64,000 nt of DNA from UBA2279 sp041595875 (GTDB lineage: Bacteria > Actinomycetota > Coriobacteriia > Anaerosomatales > Anaerosomataceae). Positions 41,753 through 51,313 of this stretch are shown in pieces. A model generated the notes under the pieces. That model saw only the letters and a list, made by a program, of their open reading frames with translations, ran no database searches and was not told the origin of the DNA. The position numbers and the translations under genes are program-made. Numbering within the stretch: the stretch's first letter is position 1; every line of letters begins with the position of its first letter. The DNA is taken from the NCBI GenBank assembly GCA_041595875.1, contig JBFHJN010000004.1:1-64000 (forward strand), written 5' to 3'.

Positions 41753-41783
41753 GCCCGTCCTGGCGGGCATGCTGTGTTAGCAT
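41753..41783 (+). other. Two adjacent stem-loops between rnc and smc
   Basis: GCCCG/CGGGC (41754-41768) and ATGCT/AGCAT (41769-41783) follow each other. They could be a terminator for the fab-rnc unit. TAGCAT (41778-41783) also equals the -10 of the tRNA promoter and might serve smc, but no -35 is placed correctly. Confidence 0.3.
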
Positions 41784-41850
41784 AGTTCGGGTCGTTTCCC
41801 GCGCATACATGCGTCGGCCGCACCGCACGCCACCAGCAGAAAGGTCTGCG

Positions 41851-44800
41851 TTGTACCTCAAGTCGCTCACGCTCAAGGGGTTCAAATCCTTCGCTGACCG
41901 AAGCAAGCTCTCACTGGAGCCTGGAGTCACGGTCATCGTCGGCCCCAATGGCTCAGGTAAATCCAACATCTCCGACGCCGTGCTGTGGGTCCTGGGCGAG
42001 CAGTCGGCCAAGTCCTTGCGCGGCAACTCCATGGAAGACGTCGTCTTCGCGGGCTCCTCGGCCAGACAGGCCGTCGGCATCGCCGAAGTGGACCTCGTCC
42101 TGGACAACGGCGACGGCACCCTTCCGCTCGAGTTCCACGAGGTCACCATCACCAGGCGGATGTTCCGCAACGGTGAGAGCGAGTATCTCATCAACCAGTC
42201 TCCGTGCAGGCTCATGGACATCCAGGAGCTGCTGCATGACACCGGACTGGGCCGCGACACCCACTCCATCATCAGCCAGGGTCGTCTGGACGAGGTCCTC
42301 AACAGCAAGCCCGAGGAGCGTCGTGCGCTCATCGAAGAGGCCGCAGGTGTCCTCAAGCACAAGAAGCGCAAGGAACGCGCGCTACGCAAACTGACGTCTA
42401 TGGATGTCCATCTCGATCGCGTCAAAGACGTGATCTGTGAGATCGACCGTCAGCTCAAGCCGCTCCAGCGCCAGGCGAGCAAGGCCTCGGAGTACCGCGA
42501 ACTCTCCAGCGAGCTCAAAGAGCTTGAAGTCGCCGTTGCGGTAGCCGACCTTCGCGATCTCCAGACACGATGGGGCAGCCTGGAGAAACGCGAACGTGAA
42601 CAGGACGCGGAAGTCGAACTTGCCAGATATCGGGTCGCCGAGAAAGAACGCGAGCTCGCCAAGTTCCAGTCCCTGCTCGAAGAGAAGGGGCTGTTCGTCG
42701 GCGACCTCTCCGAGCAGCGCCGCCGTCTGCAATCGGTACTCGAACGCCTCAACTCCGGGCTGCTGCTTCTGGAGGAGAAGGGCAAGAACCTGGTCGAGCG
42801 CCTCTCCGAGCTCAGGGCAAAGGTGCACCATAGCGAGACCCGCCTCGTGCAACGCAGCTCCGAGCTTGAGCAGATCGCCGAGGAACGCGCCGTCACCGAA
42901 GCGCGGATCCGCGCGCTCTACAGCCAGCTCAGCGAAGTGCGCCGCGAGGCCGAGACGACCAAGAAGCTCCGGCTCGCCGCCGAGGAGTCACTTGCCACCG
43001 TCACATCGGAACAACGCCGCGCCCGCAAAGAGATCGACGATGGACGCGCGGAGCTGGCCGCCATCAACCAGGCCCTCTCGGCGTTCACGATGGAGACCGA
43101 GATGCTCGGTGAGCGGGCATCCGCGCTCAAGCAACAGCGCTCGGGCGTCTTCTCCACGCTCTCGGCCCGACGCACCCGTATCGAACAGCTGCAGGCCGAC
43201 CTAGACAAGGGACGCCGTGAGCTGTCGCTCGCGGAGCAGGAGGTGGACAAACACGTTCGTCTCACTGACGCGCGCAAGGCCGAGCTCGCCCGACGCCGTG
43301 ACGACTTCACCGAGCTTCGCGCTGAGATCAGAGCGCTTGAAGAGGTGGACCGCGCGTTTGATTCCGCGTCACCGGCGCTTGCCTGGCTCCTTCAGAAAGA
43401 AAAGCAGCTCCCGGATGTGATTGGGCCTATCACCGACGCGATCACCGTCCCGGAGGAGTACGAACGCGTCGTTGAGAGCGCGCTTGGCGGAGACGTCTTC
43501 TGCGTGCTGGTCAGCGACCGCAAGGCCGCCAGCGGGGTCGTTGCCACGCTCGAAGAGCAAGGCGCAGGCGACTACTCGGTCATGCCTGTCGAGGCCAGGC
43601 CTTGCGCGTATGACAAGAACGGGCCCGGCACACGACTCGTGGACACCATTCAGTGCTCCTCAGAAGTCCGCCATGCCATCGAGGGTCTTATCGGCGACAT
43701 CCGCATCGTAGACAGTCTGGAAGCGGCTCTTCGCGCTGCAGGTGAGGCCGATGCTGTCTCCCGGTATGCCACTCGCAAGGGGCACGTCGTCTGGCCCAGC
43801 GGGAAGGTGCGCGTAGGCCCCGACCTCACCGAAGACGCCGGGGTCCTGGCGCGCAAGCGCAAGCTCGCGGACCTGCGTGACGCGTTCGGCGCCACCGAGG
43901 CGGGTGTGGGGGAGACCGAGGCCGCGCTGTTCGCGTCCAACGAAGCGCTCGCCTCGGCGCAGCAACAGGCGCTCGAGCTCAGCCAGCGCGTTGCCACGCT
44001 CGCAGGTGAGGAGGCTTCTGCCCGAGAGGAGATCGGCCGCCTTGAGCAGGCCATCACCGATCTGGACAAAGAGGCCGGGACGATCGATGTCCGGGTTCGC
44101 CAGATAGAGGAGAAGACCGCCAAAGACCGCCCGCAGGAACGTCAGCTCAAGGAGCAGATCGCTGCCGCCGAGGCGCTGATCGAGCAGCTCGAGGAAGACT
44201 CCGCTGCGAAGCGTGAAGAGCGGGACTCCCGCTTCCGCGAGGAATCCGAGGTCGGTAACCGCCTTTCCACCTGTCAGGTGGAGATCGCGGCCGTCTCGGA
44301 ACGGGAAGTGCATCTCAAGCGGCGTCATGCGTCCACTATCGCCGAGGCCAAAGAGCTGGACGTCGCGGTAGCGCAGTCGAAAGCCACCGAAGAGGCGCTG
44401 GAGGCGCTACGTGAGCGACTGCAGCCGCTCCACGACCTCTACTCACTGTTGCTTGAGAACGGCGAACACTGGGCTTTGAAACTCAGGGACCGTGCGCGCT
44501 TCGAGCAAGCGGACAGCGAGTCTTTGCGCACCACCATCCATAGCGCCCAGGATGCCGTCAGGACCGCCCAGGCGGAGCTTGAGGGTGTCAACGACGATAT
44601 GGGCACCATCCGTGTGGAGAAGGGCCAGCTGGAGATCCAGGTCACAACGGCCGTCAGCCGCATAGTCGAAGACCTGGGCGTCCCGCTCGAGCGCGCCCTG
44701 GAAGCGCCTGCCATCACCGAGCGCGAGGCTTCCGTCGAGCGCATGCACCGTCTACGCAAACGCATATCCAACCTTGGACCAGTCAACCCTGTCGCGGTAG

Positions 44801-45414
44801 AGGAGTTCGACCGGCTCCAGGAGCGTCGTGACTACCTGCAGCAACAGCTCGACGACCTGAACGCGAGCCGGAAGTCCCTCCAAAAGGTCGTCTCGGCGAT
44901 CGACCGCAAGATCCGCGAGCGCTTCTTGGAGACCTTCGAGCTTGTGGACCGGCACTTCCAGGAGGTCTTCAGCGTGCTGTTCCCGGGTGGACAGTCATCA
45001 CTCGCGCTCACCGACCCGGACGACCCGGAAACGACGGGTGTGGAAGTCATCGCTCAGCCGCGGGGCAAGCGTCTCGCCAAGATGTCGCTTCTCTCGGGCG
45101 GGGAGAAGTCTCTCACCGCGCTGGCGTTGCTGTTCGCGGTGTACCGGACGAGGCCATGCCCGTTCTACATCCTCGACGAGGTCGAGGCGGCTCTGGACGA
45201 CACCAACCTGCGTCGCTTCATCGCGTTCGTCGACAGTCTGCGTCATCACACGCAGTTCCTGGTGGTCAGCCACCAGCGCCGCACCATGGAGATGGCCGAC
45301 GTGCTCTACGGCGTGTCCATGCAGTCAGACGGCGTAAGCAAGCTCGTCAGCCAGAAACTTGAGCAGGCAGCGAGCCTCGCGGAAGAGGTGACCGCCGATG
45401 GCGCAGTGGTATGA
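41851..45414 (+). CDS. smc: Chromosome segregation/condensation ATPase SMC
   Basis: Organises and segregates the chromosome with ScpA/ScpB. Seen: 1187 residues from TTG 41851, chosen because AAAGG lies 7 nt upstream and the family begins right there (YLKSLTLKGFKSFA); an ATG at 41809 has no ribosome site. Walker A GPNGSGKSN (31-39), long coiled coils (about 170-500 and 680-1000), hinge at about 505-660 (LPDVIGPITDAI ... HVVWPSGKVRVG), ABC signature LSGGEKSLTA (about 1082) and Walker B FYILDEVEAALDD (about 1105). It overlaps ftsY by 17 nt. Confidence 0.97.
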   Translation: MYLKSLTLKGFKSFADRSKLSLEPGVTVIVGPNGSGKSNISDAVLWVLGEQSAKSLRGNSMEDVVFAGSSARQAVGIAEVDLVLDNGDGTLPLEFHEVTITRRMFRNGESEYLINQSPCRLMDIQELLHDTGLGRDTHSIISQGRLDEVLNSKPEERRALIEEAAGVLKHKKRKERALRKLTSMDVHLDRVKDVICEIDRQLKPLQRQASKASEYRELSSELKELEVAVAVADLRDLQTRWGSLEKREREQDAEVELARYRVAEKERELAKFQSLLEEKGLFVGDLSEQRRRLQSVLERLNSGLLLLEEKGKNLVERLSELRAKVHHSETRLVQRSSELEQIAEERAVTEARIRALYSQLSEVRREAETTKKLRLAAEESLATVTSEQRRARKEIDDGRAELAAINQALSAFTMETEMLGERASALKQQRSGVFSTLSARRTRIEQLQADLDKGRRELSLAEQEVDKHVRLTDARKAELARRRDDFTELRAEIRALEEVDRAFDSASPALAWLLQKEKQLPDVIGPITDAITVPEEYERVVESALGGDVFCVLVSDRKAASGVVATLEEQGAGDYSVMPVEARPCAYDKNGPGTRLVDTIQCSSEVRHAIEGLIGDIRIVDSLEAALRAAGEADAVSRYATRKGHVVWPSGKVRVGPDLTEDAGVLARKRKLADLRDAFGATEAGVGETEAALFASNEALASAQQQALELSQRVATLAGEEASAREEIGRLEQAITDLDKEAGTIDVRVRQIEEKTAKDRPQERQLKEQIAAAEALIEQLEEDSAAKREERDSRFREESEVGNRLSTCQVEIAAVSEREVHLKRRHASTIAEAKELDVAVAQSKATEEALEALRERLQPLHDLYSLLLENGEHWALKLRDRARFEQADSESLRTTIHSAQDAVRTAQAELEGVNDDMGTIRVEKGQLEIQVTTAVSRIVEDLGVPLERALEAPAITEREASVERMHRLRKRISNLGPVNPVAVEEFDRLQERRDYLQQQLDDLNASRKSLQKVVSAIDRKIRERFLETFELVDRHFQEVFSVLFPGGQSSLALTDPDDPETTGVEVIAQPRGKRLAKMSLLSGGEKSLTALALLFAVYRTRPCPFYILDEVEAALDDTNLRRFIAFVDSLRHHTQFLVVSHQRRTMEMADVLYGVSMQSDGVSKLVSQKLEQAASLAEEVTADGAVV

Positions 45415-46309
45415 GCGCCTGACGCAGGGGCTTTCCCGTACCAGAGAGTCCCTTCAAGGCCAGTTCAACGTGTTGCTCCGCAAGGGACCCGATCTTGACG
45501 AGGAGTTCTGGACGGATCTGGAAGACGCCCTCATCATGGCCGACATGGGCGCCGTCGCCGTCGCAGAGATCGTCGATCGTCTGCGCGACTCTGCCCAAAG
45601 AAAGGCCCTTCCTGACGCGCAGTCGGTGATCGACCACCTGGTCCAGGAGATCGCCGATGAGATGCGCTCCGGAGACGGTGACTGGCTGGCCGAGAGCCCG
45701 CTGGTCGTGCTGGTGGTCGGCATCAACGGAGCCGGCAAGACGACCACCATCGGAAAACTCGCGAAGGCATCCTCCGATGAGGGTCGCTCGGTCATCATCG
45801 GTTCTGGCGACACGTTCCGCGCGGCCGCGATCGAGCAACTGCGCGTCTGGGCGACCCGGGCGCACGTCCCCGTCATCGAACGGGAGCGCGGTACCGACCC
45901 TGCCTCGGTGTGCTTCGAGACCCTTCGCTCCGCCGAGCAGACCGGCGCGGACCTGGTCCTGATCGACACCGCCGGGCGTCTTCATACCTCGCCCGACCTC
46001 ATGGCCGAGCTGCAGAAGGTGCACCGCGTCACCCGGCGGGAGAGCAAGTGGCCGGTGCGGGTGCTCCTGGTCATGGACGCCACGACAGGTCAGAACGGAC
46101 TGGTTCAGGCCCGGGAGTTCAACCGTGCGCTGGGCCTGGACGGCATCGTGCTCACCAAGCTCGATGGCACGGCCAAAGGGGGCATCGCGGTGGCCATCGC
46201 CCGCGACCTCGCAGTGCCCATCGTGCGCATCGGCGTCGGTGAAAGCGTGGAGGACCTGCGACCCTTCGATGCCGACGAGTTCGCGCGCGCGCTCATCTCA
46301 GGCGAGTAG
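45398..46309 (+). CDS. ftsY: Signal recognition particle receptor FtsY
   Basis: Docks SRP-ribosome complexes at the membrane. Seen: 303 residues, ATG inside the end of smc. NG domain only: N domain about 1-95, G1 GINGAGKTTT (about 108-117), DTAGR (about 190) and TKLDGTAKGG (about 253). It lacks the long acidic A domain found in Escherichia coli, as is usual for short Gram-positive FtsY. Directly followed by a signal peptidase gene and ffh: a compact secretion group. Confidence 0.96.
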   Translation: MAQWYERLTQGLSRTRESLQGQFNVLLRKGPDLDEEFWTDLEDALIMADMGAVAVAEIVDRLRDSAQRKALPDAQSVIDHLVQEIADEMRSGDGDWLAESPLVVLVVGINGAGKTTTIGKLAKASSDEGRSVIIGSGDTFRAAAIEQLRVWATRAHVPVIERERGTDPASVCFETLRSAEQTGADLVLIDTAGRLHTSPDLMAELQKVHRVTRRESKWPVRVLLVMDATTGQNGLVQAREFNRALGLDGIVLTKLDGTAKGGIAVAIARDLAVPIVRIGVGESVEDLRPFDADEFARALISGE

Positions 46310-46855
46310 ATGGCCTCGGATTCGTTCAGGTTCATAGCCTTCCGCGATCGCGACAATCGCTATATCCCGCTTGTCGCGGTGCTCGCGGTCATCCTCGCCG
46401 CACTGTGGCTCGTCTTCGGCGTCCTGTATCAGACCAGCATCGTGGACGGCGACTCGATGAACGACACGCTGCTCTCCGGTGACAGGGTGCTGATCACGAA
46501 GACATACACCGTCCCTGCGCGTGGCGATATCGTCTCCTCCAACGTCGTGGTCGATGAGATCCCGGACCGGATACTCAAGCGTGTCGTGGCGATACCCGGG
46601 GATACCGTCGAGGTCTTTGGCGACACCGTCGAGGTAAACGGCGCCGTGGCGACATGGTCCGGCGTGATCTTGGGAACGAACGACACATTCCATCTTGAGC
46701 CGTATGTCATACCCCAGGGCTATGTCTATCTCGTGGGCGACAACAGACCGGACTCCCTGGACAGCCGGTTCCTCGGTCCGGTCCCGATATCAGAGGTCAA
46801 TGGCAAGGTTGTCGCTGTGTTCTCGCCCGTGACACGCATCAGGCGCATTGACTGA
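46310..46855 (+). CDS. lepB: Signal peptidase I, first copy
   Basis: Removes signal peptides outside the membrane. Seen: 181 residues, ATG directly after the ftsY stop. One membrane segment (about 18-40), catalytic Ser49 in VDGDSMNDTL and Lys90 in DRILKRVVAIPGD, then box E GDNRPDSLDSR. It is the most divergent of three copies: the Ser motif reads DGDSM rather than P-S/T-GSM. Sits between ftsY and ffh. Confidence 0.92.
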   Translation: MASDSFRFIAFRDRDNRYIPLVAVLAVILAALWLVFGVLYQTSIVDGDSMNDTLLSGDRVLITKTYTVPARGDIVSSNVVVDEIPDRILKRVVAIPGDTVEVFGDTVEVNGAVATWSGVILGTNDTFHLEPYVIPQGYVYLVGDNRPDSLDSRFLGPVPISEVNGKVVAVFSPVTRIRRID

Positions 46856-46909
46856 CATTCGCGCGCCGCTTAGCCTAGGAAGACCGCACACCACCCCCGT
46901 GGAGGAACG

Positions 46910-48265
46910 ATGTTCGAGAGTCTCTCAGACCGCCTTCAAGGCGTTCTCACAAAACTGAAGGGCCGCGGCCGCCTCACCGAGGCGGATGTCGACGCAGCCA
47001 TGCGCGAGGTCAGGCTGGCGCTTCTTGAGGCCGACGTGAACTTCAAGGTGGTCAAAGAGTTCGTGGCCTCTGTGCGCGTGCGCGCGGTCGGCTCGGACGT
47101 GATGAAGAGCCTCACGCCGGGGCAGATGGTCGTGAAGATCGTCCTCGACGAGCTCACGAACCTCATGGGCGGCAATGAGGCGCGACTGGTCCTGACCAAC
47201 AGGATCCCAAACGTCATCATGCTGGTCGGTCTGCAGGGTTCTGGTAAGACGACCGCCGCCGGCAAGCTGGCCAACCTGCTCCGCAAACAGGGCAAGCACC
47301 CCATGCTGGTCGCTTGCGACGTCTATCGCCCTGCCGCCATCGACCAGCTTGAGACCCTGGGACGCGAACTGGACATCCCCGTCTTCCGTGGCGAGGGGGA
47401 CGATCCGGTCCTGATCGCACAGGCAGCCGTCAAAGACGCTGTCGCCCGCATGCGCGACGTGGTCATCATCGACACGGCCGGACGGCTCCATATAGACGCC
47501 GAGATGATGGCGGAGGCGTCCGCGATCAAGCGGGCGGTCAAGCCCGACCAGGTGATCATGGTGGTCGACTCGATGACAGGCCAGGACGCTGTCACAGCCG
47601 CCAGCGCGTTCGCCGAACGCGTGGCGTTCGATGGCGTGATCGTCTCCAAGTTGGACGGTGACGCACGGGGTGGCGCGGCGCTATCGGTGAAGGCCGTCAC
47701 CGGCAAACCCATCATGTTCGCCAGCGTGGGCGAGAAGCTGGATGCTTTGGAGGTCTTCCATCCCGAGCGGATGGCCCAGCGCATACTCGGCATGGGAGAC
47801 GTGGTCTCCCTGCTTGAGAAAGCGCAAGAGAGCATGGACGCCGAGGCCACAGAAGATGCCGAGGCACGCCTGCGCGCCGGCAAGTTCACGCTTGACGACT
47901 TCCTCGGCCAGCTCCGGCAGTTGAAGAAGATGGGGTCGGTGTCCGACCTCATGGCGATGATCCCGGGCGCGAACAAGCTGCCCAAGGACGCGAAGATCGA
48001 TGAGAAGGCGCTTGCCCGCACCGAGGCGATCATCCAGTCGATGACCATCGCCGAGAGAGCCAAACCTTCGCTGATCAACGGATCCAGGCGTGAGCGTATC
48101 GCCGCGGGTTCAGGCGCCACCGTCTTCGAAGTCAACCAGATGCTCAAGCAGTTCGCTGAGGCCCAGAAGATGGTGAAACAGCTCCAGAAGATGCAGGGCG
48201 GGGGCAAGGGGAAGGGCCGCCGCAAAGGAGGCTTCAACATCCCGGGGATGCGACCTCCGTTCTAG
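46910..48265 (+). CDS. ffh: Signal recognition particle protein Ffh
   Basis: GTPase that binds signal sequences and 4.5S RNA. Seen: 451 residues from ATG 46910 with GGAGGA upstream. N domain MFESLSDRLQGVLTKL, G1 GLQGSGKTTAAGKL (about 106-119), DTAGR (about 188) and SKLDGDARGG (about 246). The M domain (about 300-451) is Met-rich with the RNA-binding RRERIAAGSG and a basic Gly/Lys-rich tail ending MRPPF. No 4.5S RNA gene was found in the window. Confidence 0.97.
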   Translation: MFESLSDRLQGVLTKLKGRGRLTEADVDAAMREVRLALLEADVNFKVVKEFVASVRVRAVGSDVMKSLTPGQMVVKIVLDELTNLMGGNEARLVLTNRIPNVIMLVGLQGSGKTTAAGKLANLLRKQGKHPMLVACDVYRPAAIDQLETLGRELDIPVFRGEGDDPVLIAQAAVKDAVARMRDVVIIDTAGRLHIDAEMMAEASAIKRAVKPDQVIMVVDSMTGQDAVTAASAFAERVAFDGVIVSKLDGDARGGAALSVKAVTGKPIMFASVGEKLDALEVFHPERMAQRILGMGDVVSLLEKAQESMDAEATEDAEARLRAGKFTLDDFLGQLRQLKKMGSVSDLMAMIPGANKLPKDAKIDEKALARTEAIIQSMTIAERAKPSLINGSRRERIAAGSGATVFEVNQMLKQFAEAQKMVKQLQKMQGGGKGKGRRKGGFNIPGMRPPF

Positions 48266-48314
48266 GGAACATCTTGATACGTCGTGGCACCATGAGCCCT
48301 CAACGAGAGATGCT

Positions 48315-48343
48315 TTGACCGCAATAGGCTCTTGTCATATCAT
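48315..48343 (+). promoter_or_regulatory. Strong candidate promoter of the rpsP-khpA-rimM-trmD-lepB unit
   Basis: TTGACC, exactly 17-nt spacer, TATCAT. The leader then has a stem GTGG(A)CGCCC/GGGCGCCAC at 48366-48389 before the Shine-Dalgarno. Confidence 0.75.
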
Positions 48344-48409
48344 TAGCAGTCGCTCTTGCTCAGAAGTGGACGCCCACACGGGGCGCCACCTTACACGGAG
48401 GTGAACGTT

Positions 48410-48781
48410 TTGGCACTCAAGATCCGCCTGGCACGCGCCGGCGCCAAGAAGGCGCCGTTCTACCGCGTAGTCGCGGCCGATTCGCGCGCACCGCGTGACG
48501 GTCGGTTCATCGAGATACTCGGTCGTTACAATCCCCGCACCCAGCCTTCCACCGTCGAGCTCGACGTTGAGAAGATCGAGGCCTGGATCGCAAAGGGCGC
48601 TCAGCCCACGGAGACCGTCTCGAAGCTGCTGGCAATCGCCAAGGGTGAGACCGCTGCCCCCAAGGCAGAGGCGAAGCTCTCCAAGAAGGCACAGGCGAAA
48701 GCCGATGAGGCCGCAGCCAAGGCCGCCGAAGCTCCTGCCGAGGTCGCCGAAGAGGCTGCCCCTGCGGAAGACGCTGAGTAG
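48410..48781 (+). CDS. rpsP: 30S ribosomal protein S16 with alanine-rich C-terminal tail
   Basis: Seen: 123 residues from TTG 48410, chosen because GGAGG lies 8 nt upstream and S16 begins with ALKIRLARAGAKKAPFYRVV. The core (about 80 residues: RFIEILGRYNP, VEKIEAWIAKGAQP) is followed by ~40 residues of Ala/Glu/Lys-rich low-complexity sequence, an extension seen in several actinobacterial S16 proteins. GTG 48401 is too close to the Shine-Dalgarno. Confidence 0.94.
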   Translation: MALKIRLARAGAKKAPFYRVVAADSRAPRDGRFIEILGRYNPRTQPSTVELDVEKIEAWIAKGAQPTETVSKLLAIAKGETAAPKAEAKLSKKAQAKADEAAAKAAEAPAEVAEEAAPAEDAE

Positions 48782-48783
48782 AC

Positions 48784-49032
48784 ATGGCACCCGTTGCTGA
48801 TACTGACGGTCTCGTTCGCTACATCATCGAGTCGCTCGTGGACAACCCGTCCGACGTTGTGATCGAGAAGAACGAAGAGGGTCGGCAGACAGTCTACGAG
48901 GTACGCGTGCACAGCGATGACGTCGGCAAGGTCATCGGCCGTCAGGGTCGCGTGATCAAGGCCGTCCGCACGCTTGTGCGCGCCTCGGCATCGGTCGATG
49001 ATTCCGACGCCACGGTGGAGGTTCTCGGCTGA
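48784..49032 (+). CDS. khpA: KH-domain RNA-binding protein KhpA
   Basis: Seen: 82 residues, ATG 2 nt after rpsP. A single type II KH domain with GxxG loop GRQG in VGKVIGRQGRVIKAVRTLV. Known: KhpA pairs with KhpB/Jag as a small RNA chaperone affecting cell elongation in Gram-positives. Always between rpsP and rimM in such operons, as here. The stop lies 4 nt before rimM. Confidence 0.94.
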   Translation: MAPVADTDGLVRYIIESLVDNPSDVVIEKNEEGRQTVYEVRVHSDDVGKVIGRQGRVIKAVRTLVRASASVDDSDATVEVLG

Positions 49033-49036
49033 CATC

Positions 49037-49558
49037 ATGACCACGCCATTCCTGCCGATAGGCCGGATCGTGAAGGCACATGGGCTGCGAGGGGAGGTCT
49101 CGGTGAAAACACTCACCGACCTGCCCCTCGATGCTTTTTTGGGCCTTCACGTCTGGATCGCACCACCAACGGTGATCGCCCGGGAAGGTGACGTCATCGG
49201 GGCGCGTCGCGGTCCCAAAGGCCCGCTGCTGACCTTGAGCGGCGTGAGCGACCTGCAAAGCGCTTCACAGTTGGCCGGAAGAACGCTTATGGCGCGCCCG
49301 GAAGACCTCCCGGTAGAGATCATGGAGGAGGAGCCCGACCCTGTCGGACTGCTCGTCAATGACGTAGAGCGCGGTCCGCTCGGCGTCGTCACCGATGTGA
49401 TCATCACTGGAGCCAATGACGTATGGGTGATCGAGGGAGACACGTACGGTGAGGTTCTGATCCCTATCATCGAAGAGGTACTCCTGGACATCGACTTCGA
49501 AGCAGGCGAAGCCACCGTGAAGCTCCTCCCGGGCCTGATAGACGAGGAAGAGAACTGA
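49037..49558 (+). CDS. rimM: Ribosome maturation factor RimM
   Basis: Assists 30S head assembly, binding S19. Seen: 173 residues from ATG 49037; a longer reading to 48974 would overlap khpA. N-terminal RimM domain (PIGRIVKAHGLRGEVSVKTL) and C-terminal PRC barrel (DPVGLLVNDVERGPLGVVTD; VWVIEGDTYGEVLIPII). The stop codon shares a base with the trmD start. Confidence 0.94.
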   Translation: MTTPFLPIGRIVKAHGLRGEVSVKTLTDLPLDAFLGLHVWIAPPTVIAREGDVIGARRGPKGPLLTLSGVSDLQSASQLAGRTLMARPEDLPVEIMEEEPDPVGLLVNDVERGPLGVVTDVIITGANDVWVIEGDTYGEVLIPIIEEVLLDIDFEAGEATVKLLPGLIDEEEN

Positions 49559-50307
49559 TGCGCATCGACATCATCTCGATATTCCCGGAGCTGTTCGAAC
49601 CCACCTTGTCCGGCTCCATGCTGGGCATCGCCCAGCAGAAGGGCGCGGTCACCTTCCATGTGCATGACCTGAGAGACTGGGCCGAAGGCAGACACAGGAC
49701 CACGGACGACTACTCGTTCGGCGGCGGCCCCGGCATGGTCATGAAGCCGGAGCCGTTCTTCCGCGCGCATGAGGCGATCGCCGCGCAAGACCCGCGACCC
49801 GTGACCACCGTTATCATGTGTCCCCAGGGCGAGCTGCTGCGACAGCCGCTCGTCGAGGAACTCGCGACGCATGAGCGGCTGGTCGTACTGGCGGGCCGGT
49901 ACGAGGGCTACGACGATCGTGTCCGCTCACTCGCGGATCGCGAGATATCCATAGGGGACTATGTGCTCACCGGCGGCGAGCTTCCTGCCATGGTGTTGAT
50001 AGACTCCGTTACCCGTCTTCTTCCCGGTGTCCTTGGACATGACCAGTCCGCCACTGAGGAGTCGTTCTCATGGGGCCGGCTCGAGTACCCGCAATACACG
50101 CGTCCTGCCTCGTTCGAAGGCATGGACGTCCCCGAGGTCTTGCTCAGCGGTGATCACGGCAAGATCGCAGCCTGGCGTCGCCAGGAAGCCATACGGCGCA
50201 CCGCACAACGCCGTCCCGATATCCTGGAGCATGCGGATCTCACCGCCGAGGAGCGATTGTTCGCCGAGAAGATCATACAGGCCGATGCACGATTGGATGA
50301 GCGGTGA
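49558..50307 (+). CDS. trmD: tRNA (guanine-37-N1)-methyltransferase
   Basis: Methylates G37 to prevent frameshifting. Seen: 249 residues, start overlapping the rimM stop (TGATG). Trefoil-knot SPOUT motifs: MRIDIISIFPELFEP, DDYSFGGGPGMVMKPEP, CPQGELLRQPL, AGRYEGYDDRV and SIGDYVLTGGELPAM. Overlaps the following signal peptidase gene by 4 nt. Confidence 0.97.
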   Translation: MRIDIISIFPELFEPTLSGSMLGIAQQKGAVTFHVHDLRDWAEGRHRTTDDYSFGGGPGMVMKPEPFFRAHEAIAAQDPRPVTTVIMCPQGELLRQPLVEELATHERLVVLAGRYEGYDDRVRSLADREISIGDYVLTGGELPAMVLIDSVTRLLPGVLGHDQSATEESFSWGRLEYPQYTRPASFEGMDVPEVLLSGDHGKIAAWRRQEAIRRTAQRRPDILEHADLTAEERLFAEKIIQADARLDER

Positions 50308-50861
50308 ACGAGGATACCAACAGCACGGAAGTCAAGCCACCGCCGTCTTTTGCACGCTGGGTGGCGGAGTTGCTGCTCATGGTGGCTATCGCCTTCGTGG
50401 TCGCCCACGGGATCCGCACGTACGTGGTGATGCCGTATACGATCCCGTCGGGTTCGATGATCCCGACCATCGAGATCAACGAGCGCGTCCTTGCCAACAA
50501 GTTCATCTACCGATTCAAAGACCCGGAGCCCGGAGACATCGTGGTTCTTGACGACCCCACCGGTGGGACCATCCCGCTCATCAAGCGTGTCATCGCCGTG
50601 GAGGGCCAGGAGGTGGATATCAACGACGGCCGGGTCTTCATAGACGGTGTCGCACTTGAGGAGCCATACACGGCTGGTGCGGTGACCGAGATGGGGGAGG
50701 TCGCGCTTCCACTCGTGATGCCGGCAGACACTGTATGGGTCATGGGTGACAACCGTACCGACAGCACGGACGCACGATGGTTCGGCCCGCAGCCGGTCAC
50801 CAGCGTGCATGGTCAGGCCTTCCTGCGCATCTGGCCCCTCTCACGGATCGAGAAGCTCTGA
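50304..50861 (+). CDS. lepB: Signal peptidase I, second copy
   Basis: Seen: 185 residues from GTG 50304, coupled to trmD. One membrane segment (about 20-38), catalytic Ser51 in YTIPSGSMIPT and Lys94 in LIKRVIAVEGQ, box E GDNRTDSTDARWFGP. Closely related to the third copy (shared ANKFIYRF), suggesting a local duplication around rplS. Confidence 0.95.
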   Translation: MNEDTNSTEVKPPPSFARWVAELLLMVAIAFVVAHGIRTYVVMPYTIPSGSMIPTIEINERVLANKFIYRFKDPEPGDIVVLDDPTGGTIPLIKRVIAVEGQEVDINDGRVFIDGVALEEPYTAGAVTEMGEVALPLVMPADTVWVMGDNRTDSTDARWFGPQPVTSVHGQAFLRIWPLSRIEKL

Positions 50862-50868
50862 CATCGGT

Positions 50869-50898
50869 TTGCGTGTCACGGGAGGGCTGGTCTATACT
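50869..50898 (+). promoter_or_regulatory. Candidate rplS promoter
   Basis: TTGCGT, 18-nt spacer, TATACT, about 60 nt upstream of the rplS start codon. Confidence 0.6.
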
Positions 50899-50957
50899 AT
50901 CCACTCGTGTCTGATGACCACCCGCACATGCGGTATAAGAAGAACAGGAAATCCAGA

Positions 50958-51299
50958 ATGAACAGAATCCGTGCCATCGAGCAGCAGCAGATCCGCGAGG
51001 ACCTGCCCGAGTTCAAGGTCGGCGACACCGTCAAGGTGAGCTACAAGGTCGTCGAGGGCGGTCGTGAGCGCGTTCAGCCGTTCCAGGGCATCGTGATCAA
51101 GCGCCACGGCGAGGGTGCCCGCGAGACCTTCACGGTCCGCAAGCTCTCGTTCGCCGTAGGTGTCGAGCGTACCTTTCCTGTGCACTCGCCCAAGATCATG
51201 AAGCTGGAAGTCGTCACGCGTGGTAAGGTACGTCGCTCCAAGCTGTACTACCTGCGCGATCGGATCGGCAAGGCTGCACGGGTCAAGGAACTGCGGTAA
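50958..51299 (+). CDS. rplS: 50S ribosomal protein L19
   Basis: Seen: 113 residues from ATG 50958 with AGGA upstream; the in-frame GTG at 50907 would add 17 atypical residues. Landmarks: DLPEFKVGDTVKV, GRERVQPFQGIVI and RSKLYYLRDRIGKAARVKE. Lies at the 30S-50S interface. Separated from trmD by an inserted signal peptidase gene and its own promoter. Confidence 0.96.
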   Translation: MNRIRAIEQQQIREDLPEFKVGDTVKVSYKVVEGGRERVQPFQGIVIKRHGEGARETFTVRKLSFAVGVERTFPVHSPKIMKLEVVTRGKVRRSKLYYLRDRIGKAARVKELR

Positions 51300-51313
51300 T
51301 CACCGGAGGCAGC

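Noticed and set aside
41809..41850. Upstream ATG start of SMC
   Set aside because: No Shine-Dalgarno; TTG 41851 has AAAGG and matches the family N-terminus.
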